A DNA stretch of 64,000 nucleotides, from positions 11,950,001-12,014,000 of the forward strand of contig NC_046673.1 in assembly GCF_003369915.1 (NCBI RefSeq), written 5' to 3'. Positions 10,619 through 22,738 of this stretch are shown piece by piece. Positions within the stretch are counted from its first letter, which is position 1, and each line of letters opens with the position of its first letter. The translations under genes were made by a program, and so were the position numbers. Origin of the DNA: Drosophila miranda. Its lineage: Eukaryota > Arthropoda > Insecta > Diptera > Drosophilidae. The notes beneath the pieces were generated by a model that was given only the letters and a program-made list of their open reading frames with translations, ran no database searches and was not told where the DNA came from.

Positions 10619-12290
10619 TGTAGTGGCCAGTTGTGACTCTAAAACTCCAGAGAACAGCTTGGGAGGTACGGCCCTCGCGTTTAACATTAACTCTGCTCTT
10701 TACAAAAACAAGATAAGAGATCAATTACAATAGAATCAGTACAGAAAAACTTTTTACTCTTTGCTCTGCGGGGCCTCAACTGGGATGCGGGTGTAAGACT
10801 CCCATCTTACTCTAGTAGACTACTATTAGTAAACCTCCCATCCTTAGTTAACCGTAGAAAAATGCTTGGTGTGATATTTATGCAAAACTTGATCAGGGGT
10901 GACATAGACAGCCCTGATCTGTTGAGCCGCATAAACTTCACGATTCCTATTAGACTGACTAGAAATTTTATACCGTTGTTCCTTCCACTTTGTAGATCGA
11001 ATTATTCCTTGCACGAACCGTTTACGGTCTTATGCTCGGATTATAATTCCCTCTACCATATTATATCCACCACTAATTCTCTTCCTCTTATTAAATTATT
11101 AATCCTTACACACCTTTCTATTAATTAGTAACTGTAGTGGTATTTGTACTTTGATTGCATGCTTAGTTTCTTAGTAAGTTTAGTACTAATTTTCCTCGTA
11201 TGTTAGTCTAATAGCTATCTTTCTTGCATGTTCGCGTTTGGTTCGGCTACGCACCGCGCGTCATGCGGCAGCGCCCCTCGGTCGGTTGGGCGGGAGGAGG
11301 GCTGCGTTTTGCCTGGGATCCGCGCGTAACAGCCTTCTGCTGGTGTCACACGGGCCACTTGACGGTGCAGTAACTGCATCGCCTCTTGAAAGATGCAGTC
11401 ATTGCATGTCAACGTCCACACAAGAGAGCAGTAGTTAAAGCTTCCATTGAAGAGCTTAATGTCTAATTTAGAGAAGCAGCGTGGATCTGTGGGAGTTATG
11501 TTTTAAAGCTTTACTAGAAATCATACGATTACTCCGTTAGTCGTGGAAGCTATGTGTAAGCTTTGCTTAGCATCGTACGATTACTCCGTTAGTCGTGAAA
11601 GCGATGTGTAAGCTTTGCTTAGCATCGTACGATTACTCCGATATCTAGGGAAGCAAGGTGTAAGCTTTGTCTAAAATCGTACGATTACCCCGTTGGTTGT
11701 GGAAGGTAAAGTTCCGATCGTAAGGGCTAATGCAAGTAATAGAACTTCTGGCTAGATCATTGCTATAGTGAAGCTGTGCGAATTCGGATGTGTCTTTTTA
11801 TACAAATATATATATCCAAGTGAATTTGAAAACGTTGTGCAATCAAACACGTGCCAAGTAAATTGAAGTTCTGGTGGACTACATTATTCATTTTGGATTA
11901 AGAAAAATAAAAGGTATTTGGACCTTACAATAGTGACACAGCTTTAACAGTCTCGTATCATAGGGCTGGAAATCTTACTACGTTCGACACTGGGAAAGAA
12001 AAACCAATTGACCCCCCTCCAAGAACGAGGTCGTCAAAGTCCATCGATTTCTTAGTAGATCTGGGAAAGACCTCGGATTTCCCAGGAACCAGCATCTACA
12101 TAAACCAACGATAACTACAACCAAATAAACCAGAAAGAGCCGTCCGAAGATATACTAGAGTGAAACCCGAAGTTAGGTGGATGCATACTTGAGCGGAAGT
12201 ACATTTTGGAGTAAGACGAGAAGAATGGTTTTCTTGCGAATTCGGAGAAACTAATATGCCGCACTCGTCACCCTTCTCGCTTATGAATTA
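10619..12290 (+). mobile_element. Second LTR-like unit with nested LINE piece, plus leader, spacer 2
   Basis: The LTR-like unit spans 10619-11939 and is 1321 bp because a 693-bp piece (10731-11423) sits inside it. Four 52-bp units start at 11520, 11572, 11624 and 11676. The leader runs 11940-12290 and ends at the alpha/beta branch point. Confidence 0.5.
10731..11423 (+). mobile_element. 5'-truncated non-LTR retrotransposon (LINE) piece
   Basis: The frame 10862-11128 reads like the C-terminal tail of a Jockey/R1/I-type reverse transcriptase ORF2: DSPDLLSRINFTIPIR, LPLCRSNYSLHEPF, VLCSDYNSLYHI. It is followed by about 290 bp of non-coding 3' sequence that turns GC-rich near the end. The piece is flanked by ACAA at 10727-10730 and 11420-11423, either a short target duplication or deletion microhomology. 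An identical-length copy is at 28275-28967. The clade is uncertain. Confidence 0.55.
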
Positions 12291-13116
12291 ATTCCCATTA
12301 TAATGTTCCAAAGGAATTACTAGAGCACTTGGTAGGCACTTTTTTTCCAAACTTATCATTCAATAGAGGTCATAACACATTTAACGAATATTTTGTTAAA
12401 AGTCCACCAATCAAAGTACAACTTCCACAGATCTTTTCACTTCAAATACAGCTTTTCCTTCGCTATAAAAGTAAAATAAATCCATTGAAATGCGATGGTT
12501 ACACAGCCTCGGGCTTCTCACCGAAAGAAGATTACATCGGAGAAGAAGGAACATCGGCAAACTAGCATAACCTCGACCAAAAATCGACCAATGGTCCAAC
12601 TTTCGAAGATGTAAAAACTTATAGGAGTTAAAGCGCCGTACTGAGAAGACCGTGAAGTGCTATATGAAGCTTATATGACTCTATGACGAGACCATGAAGC
12701 TTTACGCTGCCAAGATTGATAGGTGCATCATAGCGAGGGCCAATAGGTTAGTTAAAATTTGATCCAAAATCAATCACCAAAGCATCAGAAAACCAGAGAA
12801 AATATAATTTCAACCGGAAAGTAAACGAAAATCAGAAACTTACAATACGCCTCTGCAAGTATCGGCGGGCACCTCTAACATCATCTGTTATGTCAACAGC
12901 CTGTGGCCAGCCTGCTTCCAGTGGCCTGTTAGGCGCAACAGTATGCTGTTAACGCGGGTTCTGCTGTTAACTGAGGAAGTCGCTTTCTGGTTTTTCTGTT
13001 CGCCTGGTAATAAAATATCGAAAAATACCGTTTTGGCATCGTTTCGTCACGGAATTTCCTTTTTCGATGCCGTTGGTGCTTTTAATGTGGGTTTTAGCGG
13101 AAACGATTCTTAATTA
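12291..13116. other. Beta-type spacer block, spacer 2
   Basis: Beta block beginning ATTCCCATTATAATG. It contains a 78-residue plus-strand open frame at 12329-12565 and a 62-residue minus-strand frame over the same bases, neither with a recognisable domain nor kept in all copies. No gene is called. Confidence 0.55.
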
Positions 13117-14201
13117 TACCCGATACTCAAAATGAGTATTGGGGTATATTAGATTTGTGGTAAAAGTGGATGTGTGTAACGTCCAGAAGGAATCGTTTCC
13201 GACCCCATAAAGTATATATATTCTTGATCAGCATCAATAGCCGAGTCGATTGAGCCCTGTCTGTCTGTCCGTCTGTCCGTCCGTCCGTCCGTCCCCTTCA
13301 GCGCCTAGTGCTCAAAGACTATAAGAGCTAGAGCAACGATGTTTTGGATCCAGACTTCTGCGATATGTCACTGCTACAAAAATATTTCAAAACGTCGCCC
13401 CGCCCACTTCCGCCCCCACAAAGGACGAAAATCTGTGGCATCCACATTTTTAAAGATACGATAAAACCAAAAAAGCAGAATCGTAGAGGATGACTATATG
13501 TTCTAGAGTGTAAAATCTCAATTAGATCGTATAATTATTATAGCCAGAATCAAGAAAACAATTTCATTCTTTCTCGCTCTGTCTCTCTCTAACACACAGG
13601 CTTCATGGTCGGTTTTGCCAATTGTAAAATATGAGTTCAAGCATCTCAGAACCTATAAAATCCAGAGCAACCAAATTTGGTATCCACACTCCTGTGATAT
13701 CGGAGCTTGACCGTTTCGTGTCCAAATTTCGCAACACACCCCCTTCCGCCCCCGCAAAGGACGAAAATCTGGGGCATCCACAAATCTCAGAGACTATTAA
13801 GGCTAGAGTAACCAAATTTAGTATCCGCACTTCTGTTAGATCTCACTATAAAACGTATATCTCAGAATTTCGCCCCACCCCCTTCCGCCCCCACAAAGAA
13901 CGAAAATCTGTTGCATCCACAATATTGCACATTCGAGAAAACTAAAAACGCAGAATCATAGATAATGACCATATCTATCAGATTGCTGAATCTGGATCAG
14001 ATCGGATCATTTTTGTAGCCAAAAGCAAGAAATCAATTTGCAGTGGCCACGCAGCGCCCGACGTCACGCTCAGACTGATTTTCTGTCTCTCTCGCACGCA
14101 CTCTTTGTCGTGTGGTTCAATATTAGCGGCGTCTGCCGCAGGAGAGCCATACTGACTTAGTATCGGGTATAACTGTAGAGTTGCGGTGTACGCAGCAACT
14201 C
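13117..14201 (+). mobile_element. Near-complete ISY/DINE-1-like helentron
   Basis: This is the longest version of the helentron in the window. It starts with tacccgatactcaaaatgag, has a GTCC/GTCT microsatellite near 13260-13295, and contains internal near-repeats of a CGCCC..CTTCCGCCCC(A/G)CAAAGGACGAAAATCTG block. It ends with a reverse match to its start (gtatcgggtata, about 14159-14170) and a hairpin at 14178-14201 (stem GAGTTGC/GCAACTC). It has no coding capacity and is non-autonomous. Confidence 0.65.
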
Positions 14202-14392
14202 ACAACGTTCCCCCTCGTTTTTTTTTTAGAACATATTTGGACCACACATCTGAGGCCAGCACCGCCATTATTTTGTAATTCCATTTCTGCCGCTAGGGCT
14301 GCTAGGAAAGATAGTGCATTCCCATGCAATTTCACAAATATATTAACGAAATGCCTTTTATACTGAAAATCATATAGGGAGGAGTTTTTATG
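14202..14392. other. Short unassigned segment between helentron pieces
   Basis: Non-coding stretch with a T run at about 14218-14227. It recurs at 59117-59305. The overlapping short frames on both strands show no domain. Confidence 0.4.
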
Positions 14393-15216
14393 CCCTATAC
14401 TCAAAATGAGTATAGGGGTATATTAGATTTGTGGTCAAAGTGGATGTGTATAATGTCAAGAAGGAAGCGTTTCCGACCCCATTAAATATATATATTCTTT
14501 ATCAGCATCAATTGCCGACTTAGACGACCTCTAACCTAGAAACATGGACAGATAATTAAACCAAACAATATCCCTCTCCAAATTCTTCGACCTTAATAAC
14601 ACGCATTTTCATACCCGATACTCAAAATGAGTATAGGGGTATATGAGATCTGTGGTGAAAGTGGATGTGTGTAACGTCCAGAATGAAGCGTTTCCGACCC
14701 CATAAAGTATATATATATATATATTCTTGATCAGCATCAATAGCCGAGTCGATAGAGCCATGTCTGTCTATCCGACTGTCCGTCCGTCCGTCTGTCCGTC
14801 CCTATCAGCGCCTAGTGCTCAAAGGCTTATAGCCTAGAGAGCTAGAGCAACGATATTTTATATCCGGACTTCTTTGATATGTCACTGTTACAAGAATATT
14901 TCAAAACTTCACCCCGCCAACTTCCGACCCCACCAAAGGCGAAAATCTGTGGAATCCACAATTTCAAAGATACGAGAAAACAGAAAACGCATAACCGTAG
15001 AGGCAAACTACATCTTTTAGAGTGAAAAATCTGAACAAGATCGTATAATTATTATAGCCAAAATCAAGAAACCAATTTCATTCTCTCTCGCTCTGTCTCT
15101 CTCTAATAAACAGGTTTCATGGCTGGCTTTGCCTATTGCAAAATGTGATTTCAAGGATCTCAGAGACTATAACAGCTAGAGCAACCAAATTTGGTATCCA
15201 CACTTCTGTTAGATCT
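14393..15216 (+). mobile_element. Two further helentron fragments left of copy 3
   Basis: A third and fourth start-like region at 14393 and 14612 repeat the arrangement at 796-1606. The fragment at 14393 opens with gccctatactcaaaatgag and is cut at about 220 bp. The one at 14612 runs through the GTCC microsatellite to the direct repeat at 15220-15289. Confidence 0.6.
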
Positions 15217-15462
15217 AAAGTTCAAAAATGTTCAAAAAGGTACATGTGCTCTCAAAAATATTAATTTATTGTTTATATGTTGCAAATCTTAGGACTTGAA
15301 AGATAGAATTAAAAATTCATCCGAGAACACATTGGAGAAGAGCCCTGATTCGTTTCGTTTAGTTTTTTGTATGTGTTGTTGCATGAAAATGTATTTAAAA
15401 TTGTGTGAAGATTGATTACTTCTAGCATTGTATCAGAATTCAGTTTTTTTAAAAGCTCGTCA

Positions 15463-16073
15463 TTAAACTTCGTCATCCAGAACTTGCCGGATTTGAAAAT
15501 CCTCTAGATTCTCTTGTGGAATGAGTCGCAGTTTCATATCGTTGGCCAAATGGAGAACCGCATTGAGGGCCACCGATGGGCACAGAGAATCTTTCCTTTC
15601 GTCAATGGGTTTCCTTGTTCTTTGCCAACGTTGATAAATTCCTTTCTTCGCCATCACCTGGATGTCCCTCAGGTAAGCCCGTCAAGGTGCGAGCATTCAA
15701 ACCCGCCGATATACGACATGCATCGATGTAGATGGAGCCTACACGCAGGCCGTAGACCTTGCACAAGACCTGCAGCAAAGAGCCAGCCATCTGTGAAAGT
15801 AGAAAAGTAGGTTAGGAGCTCTCCATATTTGTCGGAGGGTTAAAGAGTAAAACGCACCCTGAAGCTGCTTAGCTTTTTGTGAGGGCTATCCATTAGATTG
15901 GCCAGTGTATCAATCAACGATATATCCCAGGCATTGGCTATGCTCAGCTTATTGCAGTTGTACAGATCCAAGGAAGAGCGTACCGTCTCGTTCTCCTCAA
16001 TGGACTCGAGAGTTGAACTCTTGCGCTTGTTTGCAGATCGACGCACTGGACTCTCCGAGCGTGGCGGCGTCAT
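15463..16073 (-). pseudogene. barr: Barren/CAP-H-like copy 3, internally deleted
   Basis: Exon 1 (15858-16073) and the first ~180 bp of exon 2 (to about 15610) are joined to the last ~140 bp of exon 3. About 1.5 kb is missing compared with copy 9. The join carries five extra bases (ATGGG, 15605-15609). Reading from the normal start gives about 134 residues: the N-terminal SMC2-binding helix region and VYGLRVGSIY, then a stop right after the join. The winged-helix C-terminus is out of frame. Copy 11 has the same join, so one deletion event was later duplicated. Copy-specific changes here include VDSIY to VGSIY and EGPPG to EGHPG. Confidence 0.88.
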
Positions 16074-16760
16074 TACAATGCTGGGGTGTGCGTAACAAAC
16101 AAATTTTCACCGGATTTTTACTAATTTCGTTTGATTGGGCTGCGTTGGTAATCTGCGAAATCTGGATAACCACACTTACACGCGCAGGGCTGAAAGCGCA
16201 ATATAAATAAACGAAAATTATAGTTTACAAATGCCACAATACCGGTTTGCACGCTAGGATGTTCAGGTTCAATGATTTTAACAAATATATGAATATCAAA
16301 ATTATTTGTACTGTCAAAAAATTGTCAAAATGGCAACGATAGTTTCGATAGCTGTGCAAGGTGTTGATATTTTTATTACTTTTTTATATCCCTGGTTGCG
16401 TGATTGGCGGCAAAAAAGCTAAAATATGGAGAAGAAGAAGAGATAAAACGTATTTGCGATGTGGTTGATAGGGAAAATAAGAAAATATGAAAAGTGTCCA
16501 AGGAAAACAGGCATAGAGAACAAGTCAGCAAAAATGAACTTGTAACCCAAATAGAACGAATGAGCAAAAAAGAACAGTTTCGAAGGAACTGGTTTAGTTT
16601 AACTCTTTTTTTTCACTCACTCATAAGCAACACAACACAATTTCTAATAGATTTCGGGCTTTTTAATGAATTGCACTATTTTTCATGGTGGGTTTTTTTA
16701 ATACAAAAAAATTTTACCAAAGACTATACAATACCAAAATGTTGCATGAGCGACCAAAAA

Positions 16761-17235
16761 GCTGTTCTATGTTCTACCGCCGGGCAGGACGGAAGCGTCA
16801 GAGTGGTCGAGCTAAGGACGAGCAGCGGAGACACGTTCAGGAGGCCAATTCACAAGTTGGCGCTTGTGCCACTGGTTTGAAGCCTTCCAGGCCTTCAACG
16901 GGGCCAGTGTAGCGCCATTTGGCGTATAATAATTGTTATTAGGATCGAATTTTATGAAGTCTATTGTAAGTTAGGCTAGGGCAAAGCGGGAGCGCAATAA
17001 AAGTTCGCTCTCTCGCTCTTGGCGAGTTCGCCCCGCTTTGCCACCGTAGGTAAGATAGGCGAAGAAGAAATTGTTTTGAATATATGAAAAAAGTCGAGAA
17101 AAATCTATTGAAACGAACGCACGCACTCCTTTTTTTTCGTCGTCGTAAAATACAATAATTTGCAGTCACCCAAGTTTTACGGTCTCTTTTATTTAGAAAA
17201 ACTATTCTAAATTTTCATAATTATCAAGTATTACA
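16761..17235 (+). mobile_element. BEL/Pao-like remnant, spacer 3 (LTR 16908-17235)
   Basis: Same remnant. Here the upstream frame is longer, open from 16494 to 16880 (128 residues) because one base differs in a T run. It carries RVVELRTSSG where most copies have RVVDLRTSSG, a change shared with copy 11's remnant. Confidence 0.55.
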
Positions 17236-17312
17236 CAAACGTCTCCGCTGTAGTGGAGAAAAGGTACATGTGCTCTCAAAAATATTAATTTATTGTTTAT
17301 ATGTTGCAAATC

Positions 17313-18291
17313 TGTAGTGGCCAGTTGTGACTCTAAAACTCCAGAGAACAGCTTGGGAGGTACGGCCCTCGCGTTTAACATTAACTCTGCTCTTTACAAA
17401 AACAAGATAAGAGATCAATTACAAGAGAGCAGTAGTTAAAGCTTCCATTGAAGAGCTTAATGTCTAATTTAGAGAAGCAGCGTGGATCTGTGGGAGTTAT
17501 GTTTTAAAGCTTTACTAGAAATCATACGATTACTCCGTTAGTCGTGGAAGCTATGTGTAAGCTTTGCTTAGCATCGTACGATTACTCCGTTAGTCGTGGA
17601 AGCGATGTGTAAGCTTTGCTTAGCATCGTACGATTACTCCGTTATCTAGGGAAGCAAGGTGTAAGCTTTGTCTAAAATCGTACGATTACCCCGTTGGTTG
17701 TGGAAGGTAAAGTTCCGATCGTAAGGGCTAATGCAAGTAATAGAACTTCTGGCTATATCATTGCTATAGTGAAGCTGTGCGAATTCGGATGTGTCTTTTT
17801 ATACAAATATATATATCCAAGTGAATTTGAAAACGTTGTGCAATCAAACACGTGCCAAGTAAATTGAAGTTCTGGTGGACTACATTATTCATTTTGGATT
17901 AAGAAAAATAAAAGGTATTTGGACCTTACAATAGTGACACAGCTTTAACAGTCTCGTATCATAGGGCTGGAAATCTTACTACGTTCGACACTGGGAAAGA
18001 AAAACCAATTGACCCCCCTCCAAGAACGAGGTCGTCAAAGTCCATCGATTTCTTAGTAGATCTGGGAAAGACCTCGGTTTTCCCAGGAACCAGCATCTAC
18101 ATAAACCAACGATAACTACAACCAAATAAACCAGAAAGAGCCGTCCGAAGATATACTAGAGTGAAACCCGAAGTTAGGTGGATGCATACTTGAACGGAAG
18201 TACATTTTGGAGTAAGACGAGAAGAATGGTTTTCTTGCGAATTCGGAGAAACTAATATGCCGCACTCGTCACCGTTCTCGCTTATGAATTA
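17313..18291 (+). mobile_element. Second LTR-like unit (618 bp) plus leader, spacer 3
   Basis: LTR-like unit 17313-17930 with four 52-bp units starting at 17521, 17573, 17625 and 17677. The leader 17931-18291 has the GGTTTTCCC variant shared with spacers 4 and 7. Confidence 0.5.
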
Positions 18292-18976
18292 AGCGCGCGG
18301 CTAAGGCTTTCGCATATAGTTCTTCGCAGTGTGTGGAGTGGTTCTCAAACTGTGAAAATAAAACATTATTCTGCGGCGATCCACACTGCCGTTTAATAGT
18401 CGTCGTATGAAAATGTACCAAAGTATTAGTTTTGAGTCTCGTCATGAGATTTTCCATTTATTAAAGATTAGGCTACGCACTAACTATTTTTGTATTGTAT
18501 ATATTTAAAAAGAAAAAAACCAATAATGTATATAATTACCCATAATTAGAAATTAGCGCAAATGAAAACCACATTTTTTTAAGATCAGCCGTTGAGTCGG
18601 TGTTTCATCCGAATTAGAAGTGAAGACCTGTATATTCATAATTTTTCTCCCTTCCTCAGAATATGTTCCTACGTCGCCCCTTGAGCTCAACGGACACGCC
18701 GGATAATTCGTATAAAGTATGAGTGAGTTACGAACTTCCTTAAACGGAATTCTCGAGTATTTTCGAAATATAAATGTCTTATAAATCTTCTATTCCGGTA
18801 TATAAAACAACCATATCCGTGCCATAATTTAAAGCGGATCGGCTACTAATTTTTCTTTCACGTTTGCCTTCTAGTTATATAATTATCATATTTTTCTCTT
18901 CTTTCCAATCTAATTTCTTTTACGCCATATTCTCTACACATAAGTCCTATATACATATACACATATAACTAGGTAT
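18292..18976. other. Alpha-type spacer block, spacer 3
   Basis: Alpha block without the 39-bp deletion and with a short A run. A 62-residue minus-strand frame (18269-18457) recurs in spacers 4, 5 and 7 but has no recognisable domain and is broken in spacers 1, 8 and 9. No gene is called. Confidence 0.55.
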
Positions 18977-19260
18977 AACTACATCTTTTAGAGTGAAAAA
19001 TCTGAACAAGATCGTATAATTATTATAGCCAAAATCAAGAAACCAATTTCATTCTCTCTCGCTCTGTCTCTCTCTAACAAACAGGTTTCATGGCTGGCTT
19101 TGCCTATTGCAAAATGTGATTTCAAGGATCTCAGAGACTATAACAGCTAGAGCAACCAAATTTGGTATCCACACTTCTGTTAGATCTAAAGTTCAAAAAT
19201 GTTCAAAAAGCTACATGTGCTCTCAAAAATATTAATTTATTGTTTATATGTTGCAAATCT
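18977..19260 (+). mobile_element. Helentron tail plus 70-bp direct repeat, spacer 3
   Basis: Helentron tail 18977-19187, then the direct repeat 19191-19260 holding the polyadenylation signal of copy 4. 19261-19433 is the 3' untranslated region. Confidence 0.55.
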
Positions 19261-19433
19261 TAGGACTTGAGAGATAGAATTAAAAATTCATCCGACAACA
19301 CATTGGAGAAGAGCCCTGATTCGTTTCGTTTAGTTTTTTGTATGTGTTGTTGCATGAAAATGTATTTAAAATTGTGTGAAGATTGATTACTTCTAGCATT
19401 GCATCAGAATTCAGTTTTTTTAAAAGCTCGTCA

Positions 19434-21500
19434 TTAAACTTCGTCATCCAGAACTTGCCGGATTTGAAAATCCTCTAGATTCTCTTGTGGAATGAGTCGC
19501 AGTTTCATATCGTTGGCCAAATGGAGAACCGCATTGAGGGCCACCGATGGGCACAGAGAATCTTTCGTTTCGTCACTCAACACATCAGGCAACGATCGGT
19601 AAACCTCCTGGAAGCTGGCGGTACCCTTGGCGTAGCTTTCTTCCTTTGACAGTGGGAGGGAGGGTATCGATGCCTCATTGACAGAACTGAGGAATTGTTT
19701 CTGGATCAAATAATGGCAGCTGTTCTTGAGATTCTTCATGTCGATCCCCTTGGCACGCTTCGCAAATGGCCCAATCACTTTGCTGACCTGAAAAATAAGT
19801 GATATTTTATATACCCTTAGGAATGGTATATCCCTCAAAGACCCACCTGCCTTGGTGCACCCTTAAATTCGGTGGATATCTCCATGATTGTATCCTCACC
19901 CTCATGCATGCTTTGGCTTTGATTGGGCATATTCCCACATGAATCCTTATTCATCATGTCCATGGGATCTTCAATGTCCGCTGCCGACATTCGGTTCATG
20001 ACAGAATCATCTGTGGTGAAATTTTCATTGTCAAAGAGCTCTCTATCGGCATCACCGTGGTGTAAGCCCCTATCCATATCCACATCATTGCCCAGACTCT
20101 CAACCAGATCGGCTTTACCAAATCGCTGGCTAACTTGGTAATCCGCTTCATTGTTGGATTTCGTGGGCATCAGCTTTCGGGCATCGCATTTCTTTTGATA
20201 GTTGACCTTTTGCTGCTTTTTGTTGGCATCAAGAGGCTGGAAGAGGTCCTCTTTGCATTTTCCATAGTGCAACTCCTTCATGCGTGGCTTGGCGGCAGCG
20301 GCAGCGGCAGCGGCAGCGGTTTTGGTTTTCTTTAGGTTGCTAACAGTCACAGCATCCTTTGGGCCAGTCGTCTGGTCCAGAGTGGTGCGCGGACGGCGGC
20401 AATTGGTGATGACCGTCTGCTCTTCGGCGGTGAGCTCCTGCAAATCATTCGATTGTATATCTAAGATAATGGGAGGACCGGCTTCTATATCCGGCATGGG
20501 CTCACACTCGGCATTCATGTCAAAGGCCACGGATAGCTCTGTGCGATTCCCACCAATATCGTGCGCATTATCCAGCCCCTCAGCATCGTCATCATATGAA
20601 GGGACCGCCTCTGAAATAGATCCCGACTGTGGCTTGGGATTGGGGGTATTGGGATTGGTTATCACATAACCCGTGTGGAGTGGCCGCAGATTTAGATCAT
20701 CCGTACGGTTGTACAGTTTGTGCAGCCATTCCGCATTGCACAACTCTTCATCGGGCCACTCCTTGGCGCCAGCACTCAGCGTTTCGCTATCCATGAGCTC
20801 ATCCGTCCCCTCGGTGTCATCAAAGAATTTGTAAGTCGGGCGTAGCCGCATCTCAAAGTCCACGCTGGGCAGAATGTTGTGCATTATTCGATCGGGGGCA
20901 TCGAGGGAGCCCACCGTCGAATTGAGCTTTGCAAATATAGGGTCCTGCATGGGCACCATATCCAAACGCGCATTCAACTTTTCCTTGTTCTTTGCCAACG
21001 TTGATAAATTCCTTTTCTGGCGCTTGAGCTTAGGTGCCGCCTGCTGCTGTTGACTGGGAGCCCCATCGCCGCCTTCGCCATCACCTGGAGGTCCCTCAGG
21101 TAAGCCCGTCAAGGTGCGAGCATTCAAACCCGCCGATATACGACATGCATCGATGTAGATGGAGTCTACACGCAGGCCGTAGACCTTGCACAAGACCTGC
21201 AGCAAAGAGCCAGCCATCTGTGAAAGTAGAAAAGTAGGTTAGGAGCTCTCCATATTTGTCGGAGGGTTAAAGAGTAAAACGCACCCTGAAGCTGCTTAGC
21301 TTTTTGTGAGGGCTATCCATTAGATTGGCCAGTGTATCAATCAACGATATATCCCAGGCATTGGCTATGCTCAGCTTATTGCAGTTGTACAGATCCAAGG
21401 AAGAGCGTACCGTCTCGTTCTCCTCAATGGACTCGAGAGTTGAACTCTTGCGCTTGTTTGCAGATCGACGCACTGGACTCTCCGAGCGTGGCGTCGTCAT
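19434..21500 (-). CDS. barr: Barren/CAP-H-like kleisin, copy 4 (646 aa, mid-deleted form)
   Basis: Exons 21285-21500, 19847-21217 and 19434-19787 with both introns intact. The architecture equals copy 1: the 19-residue insert is present, the 46-residue middle segment is missing, and there are nine alanines. Differences from copy 1 are few, for example DRIMHN for DRMMHN and CGNMPN for CGDMPN. The N- and C-terminal SMC-binding regions are complete, so the chain could still bridge SMC2 and SMC4 even though the mid-region is shortened. Confidence 0.87.
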
Positions 21501-22187
21501 TACAATGCTGGGGTGTGCGTAACAAACAAATTTTCACCGGATTTTTACTAATTTCGTTTGATTGGGCTGCGTTGGTAATCTGCGAAATCTGGATAACCAC
21601 ACTCACACGCGCAGGGCTGAAAGCGCAATATAAATAAACGAAAATTATAGTTTAAAAATGCCACAATACCGGTTTGCACGCTAGGATGTTCAGGTTCAAT
21701 GATTTTAACAAATATATGAATATCAAAATTATTTGTACTGTCAAAAAATTGTCAAAATGGCAACGATAGTTTCGATAGCTGTGCAAGGTGTTGATATTTT
21801 TATTACTTTTTTATATCCCTGGTTGCGTGATTGGCGGCAAAAAACCTAAAATATGGAGAAGAAGAAGAGATAAAACGTATTTGCGATGTGGTTGATAGGG
21901 AAAATAAGAAAATATGAAAAGTGTCCAAGGAAAACAGGCATAGAGAACAAGTCAGCAAAAATGAACTTGTAACCCAAATAGAACGAATGAGCAAAAAAGA
22001 ACAGTTTCGAAGGAACTGGTTTAGTTTAACTCTTTTTTTTCACTCACTCACGAGCAACACAACACAATTTCTAATAGATTTCGGGCTTTTTAATGAATTG
22101 CAGTATTTTTCATGGTGGGTTTTTTTAATACAAAAAAATTTTACCAAAGACTATACAATACCAAAATGTTGCATGAGCGACCAAAAA

Positions 22188-22661
22188 GCTGTTCTATGTT
22201 CTACCGCCGGGCAGGACGGAAGCGTCAGAGTGGTCGACCTAAGGACGAGCAGCGGAGACACGTTCAGGAGGCCAATTCACAAGTTGGCGCTTCTGCCACT
22301 GGTTTGAAGCCTTCCAGGCCTTCAACGGGGCCAGTGTAGCGCCATTTGGCGTATAATAATTGTTATTAGGATCGAATTTTATGAAGTCTATTGTAAGTTA
22401 GGCTAGGGCAAAGCGGGAGCGCAATAAAAGTTCGCTCTCTCGCTCTTGGCGAATTCGCCCCGCTTTGCCACCGTAGGTAAGATAGGCGAAGAAGAAATTG
22501 TTTTGAATATATGAAAAAAGTCGAGAAAAATCTATTGAAACGAACGCACGCACTCCTTTTTTTCGTCGTCGTAAAATACAATAATTTGCAGTCACCCAAG
22601 TTTTACGGTCTCTTTTATTTAGAAAAACTATTCTAAATTTTCATAATTATCAAGTATTACA
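22188..22661 (+). mobile_element. BEL/Pao-like remnant, spacer 4 (LTR 22335-22661)
   Basis: Same remnant with the long open frame (21921-22307, 128 residues). 21501-22187 is the non-coding upstream region of copy 4. Confidence 0.55.
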
Positions 22662-22738
22662 CAAACGTCTCCGCTGTAGTGGAGACAAGGTACATGTGCT
22701 CTCAAAAATATTAATTTATTGTTTATATGTTGCAAATC

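Noticed and set aside
12329..12565. 78-residue plus-strand frame in beta blocks
   Set aside because: Open in spacers 2 and 10 but stopped by a single base in spacer 6; no domain recognised.
14123..14404. 93-residue minus-strand frame (also at 59038-59319)
   Set aside because: It runs across the helentron 3' hairpin and its flank, so it is chance coding potential in a non-coding element.
18269..18457. 62-residue minus-strand frame in alpha blocks
   Set aside because: Present only in some alpha blocks, broken by the 39-bp deletion in others, and without a recognisable domain or start context.
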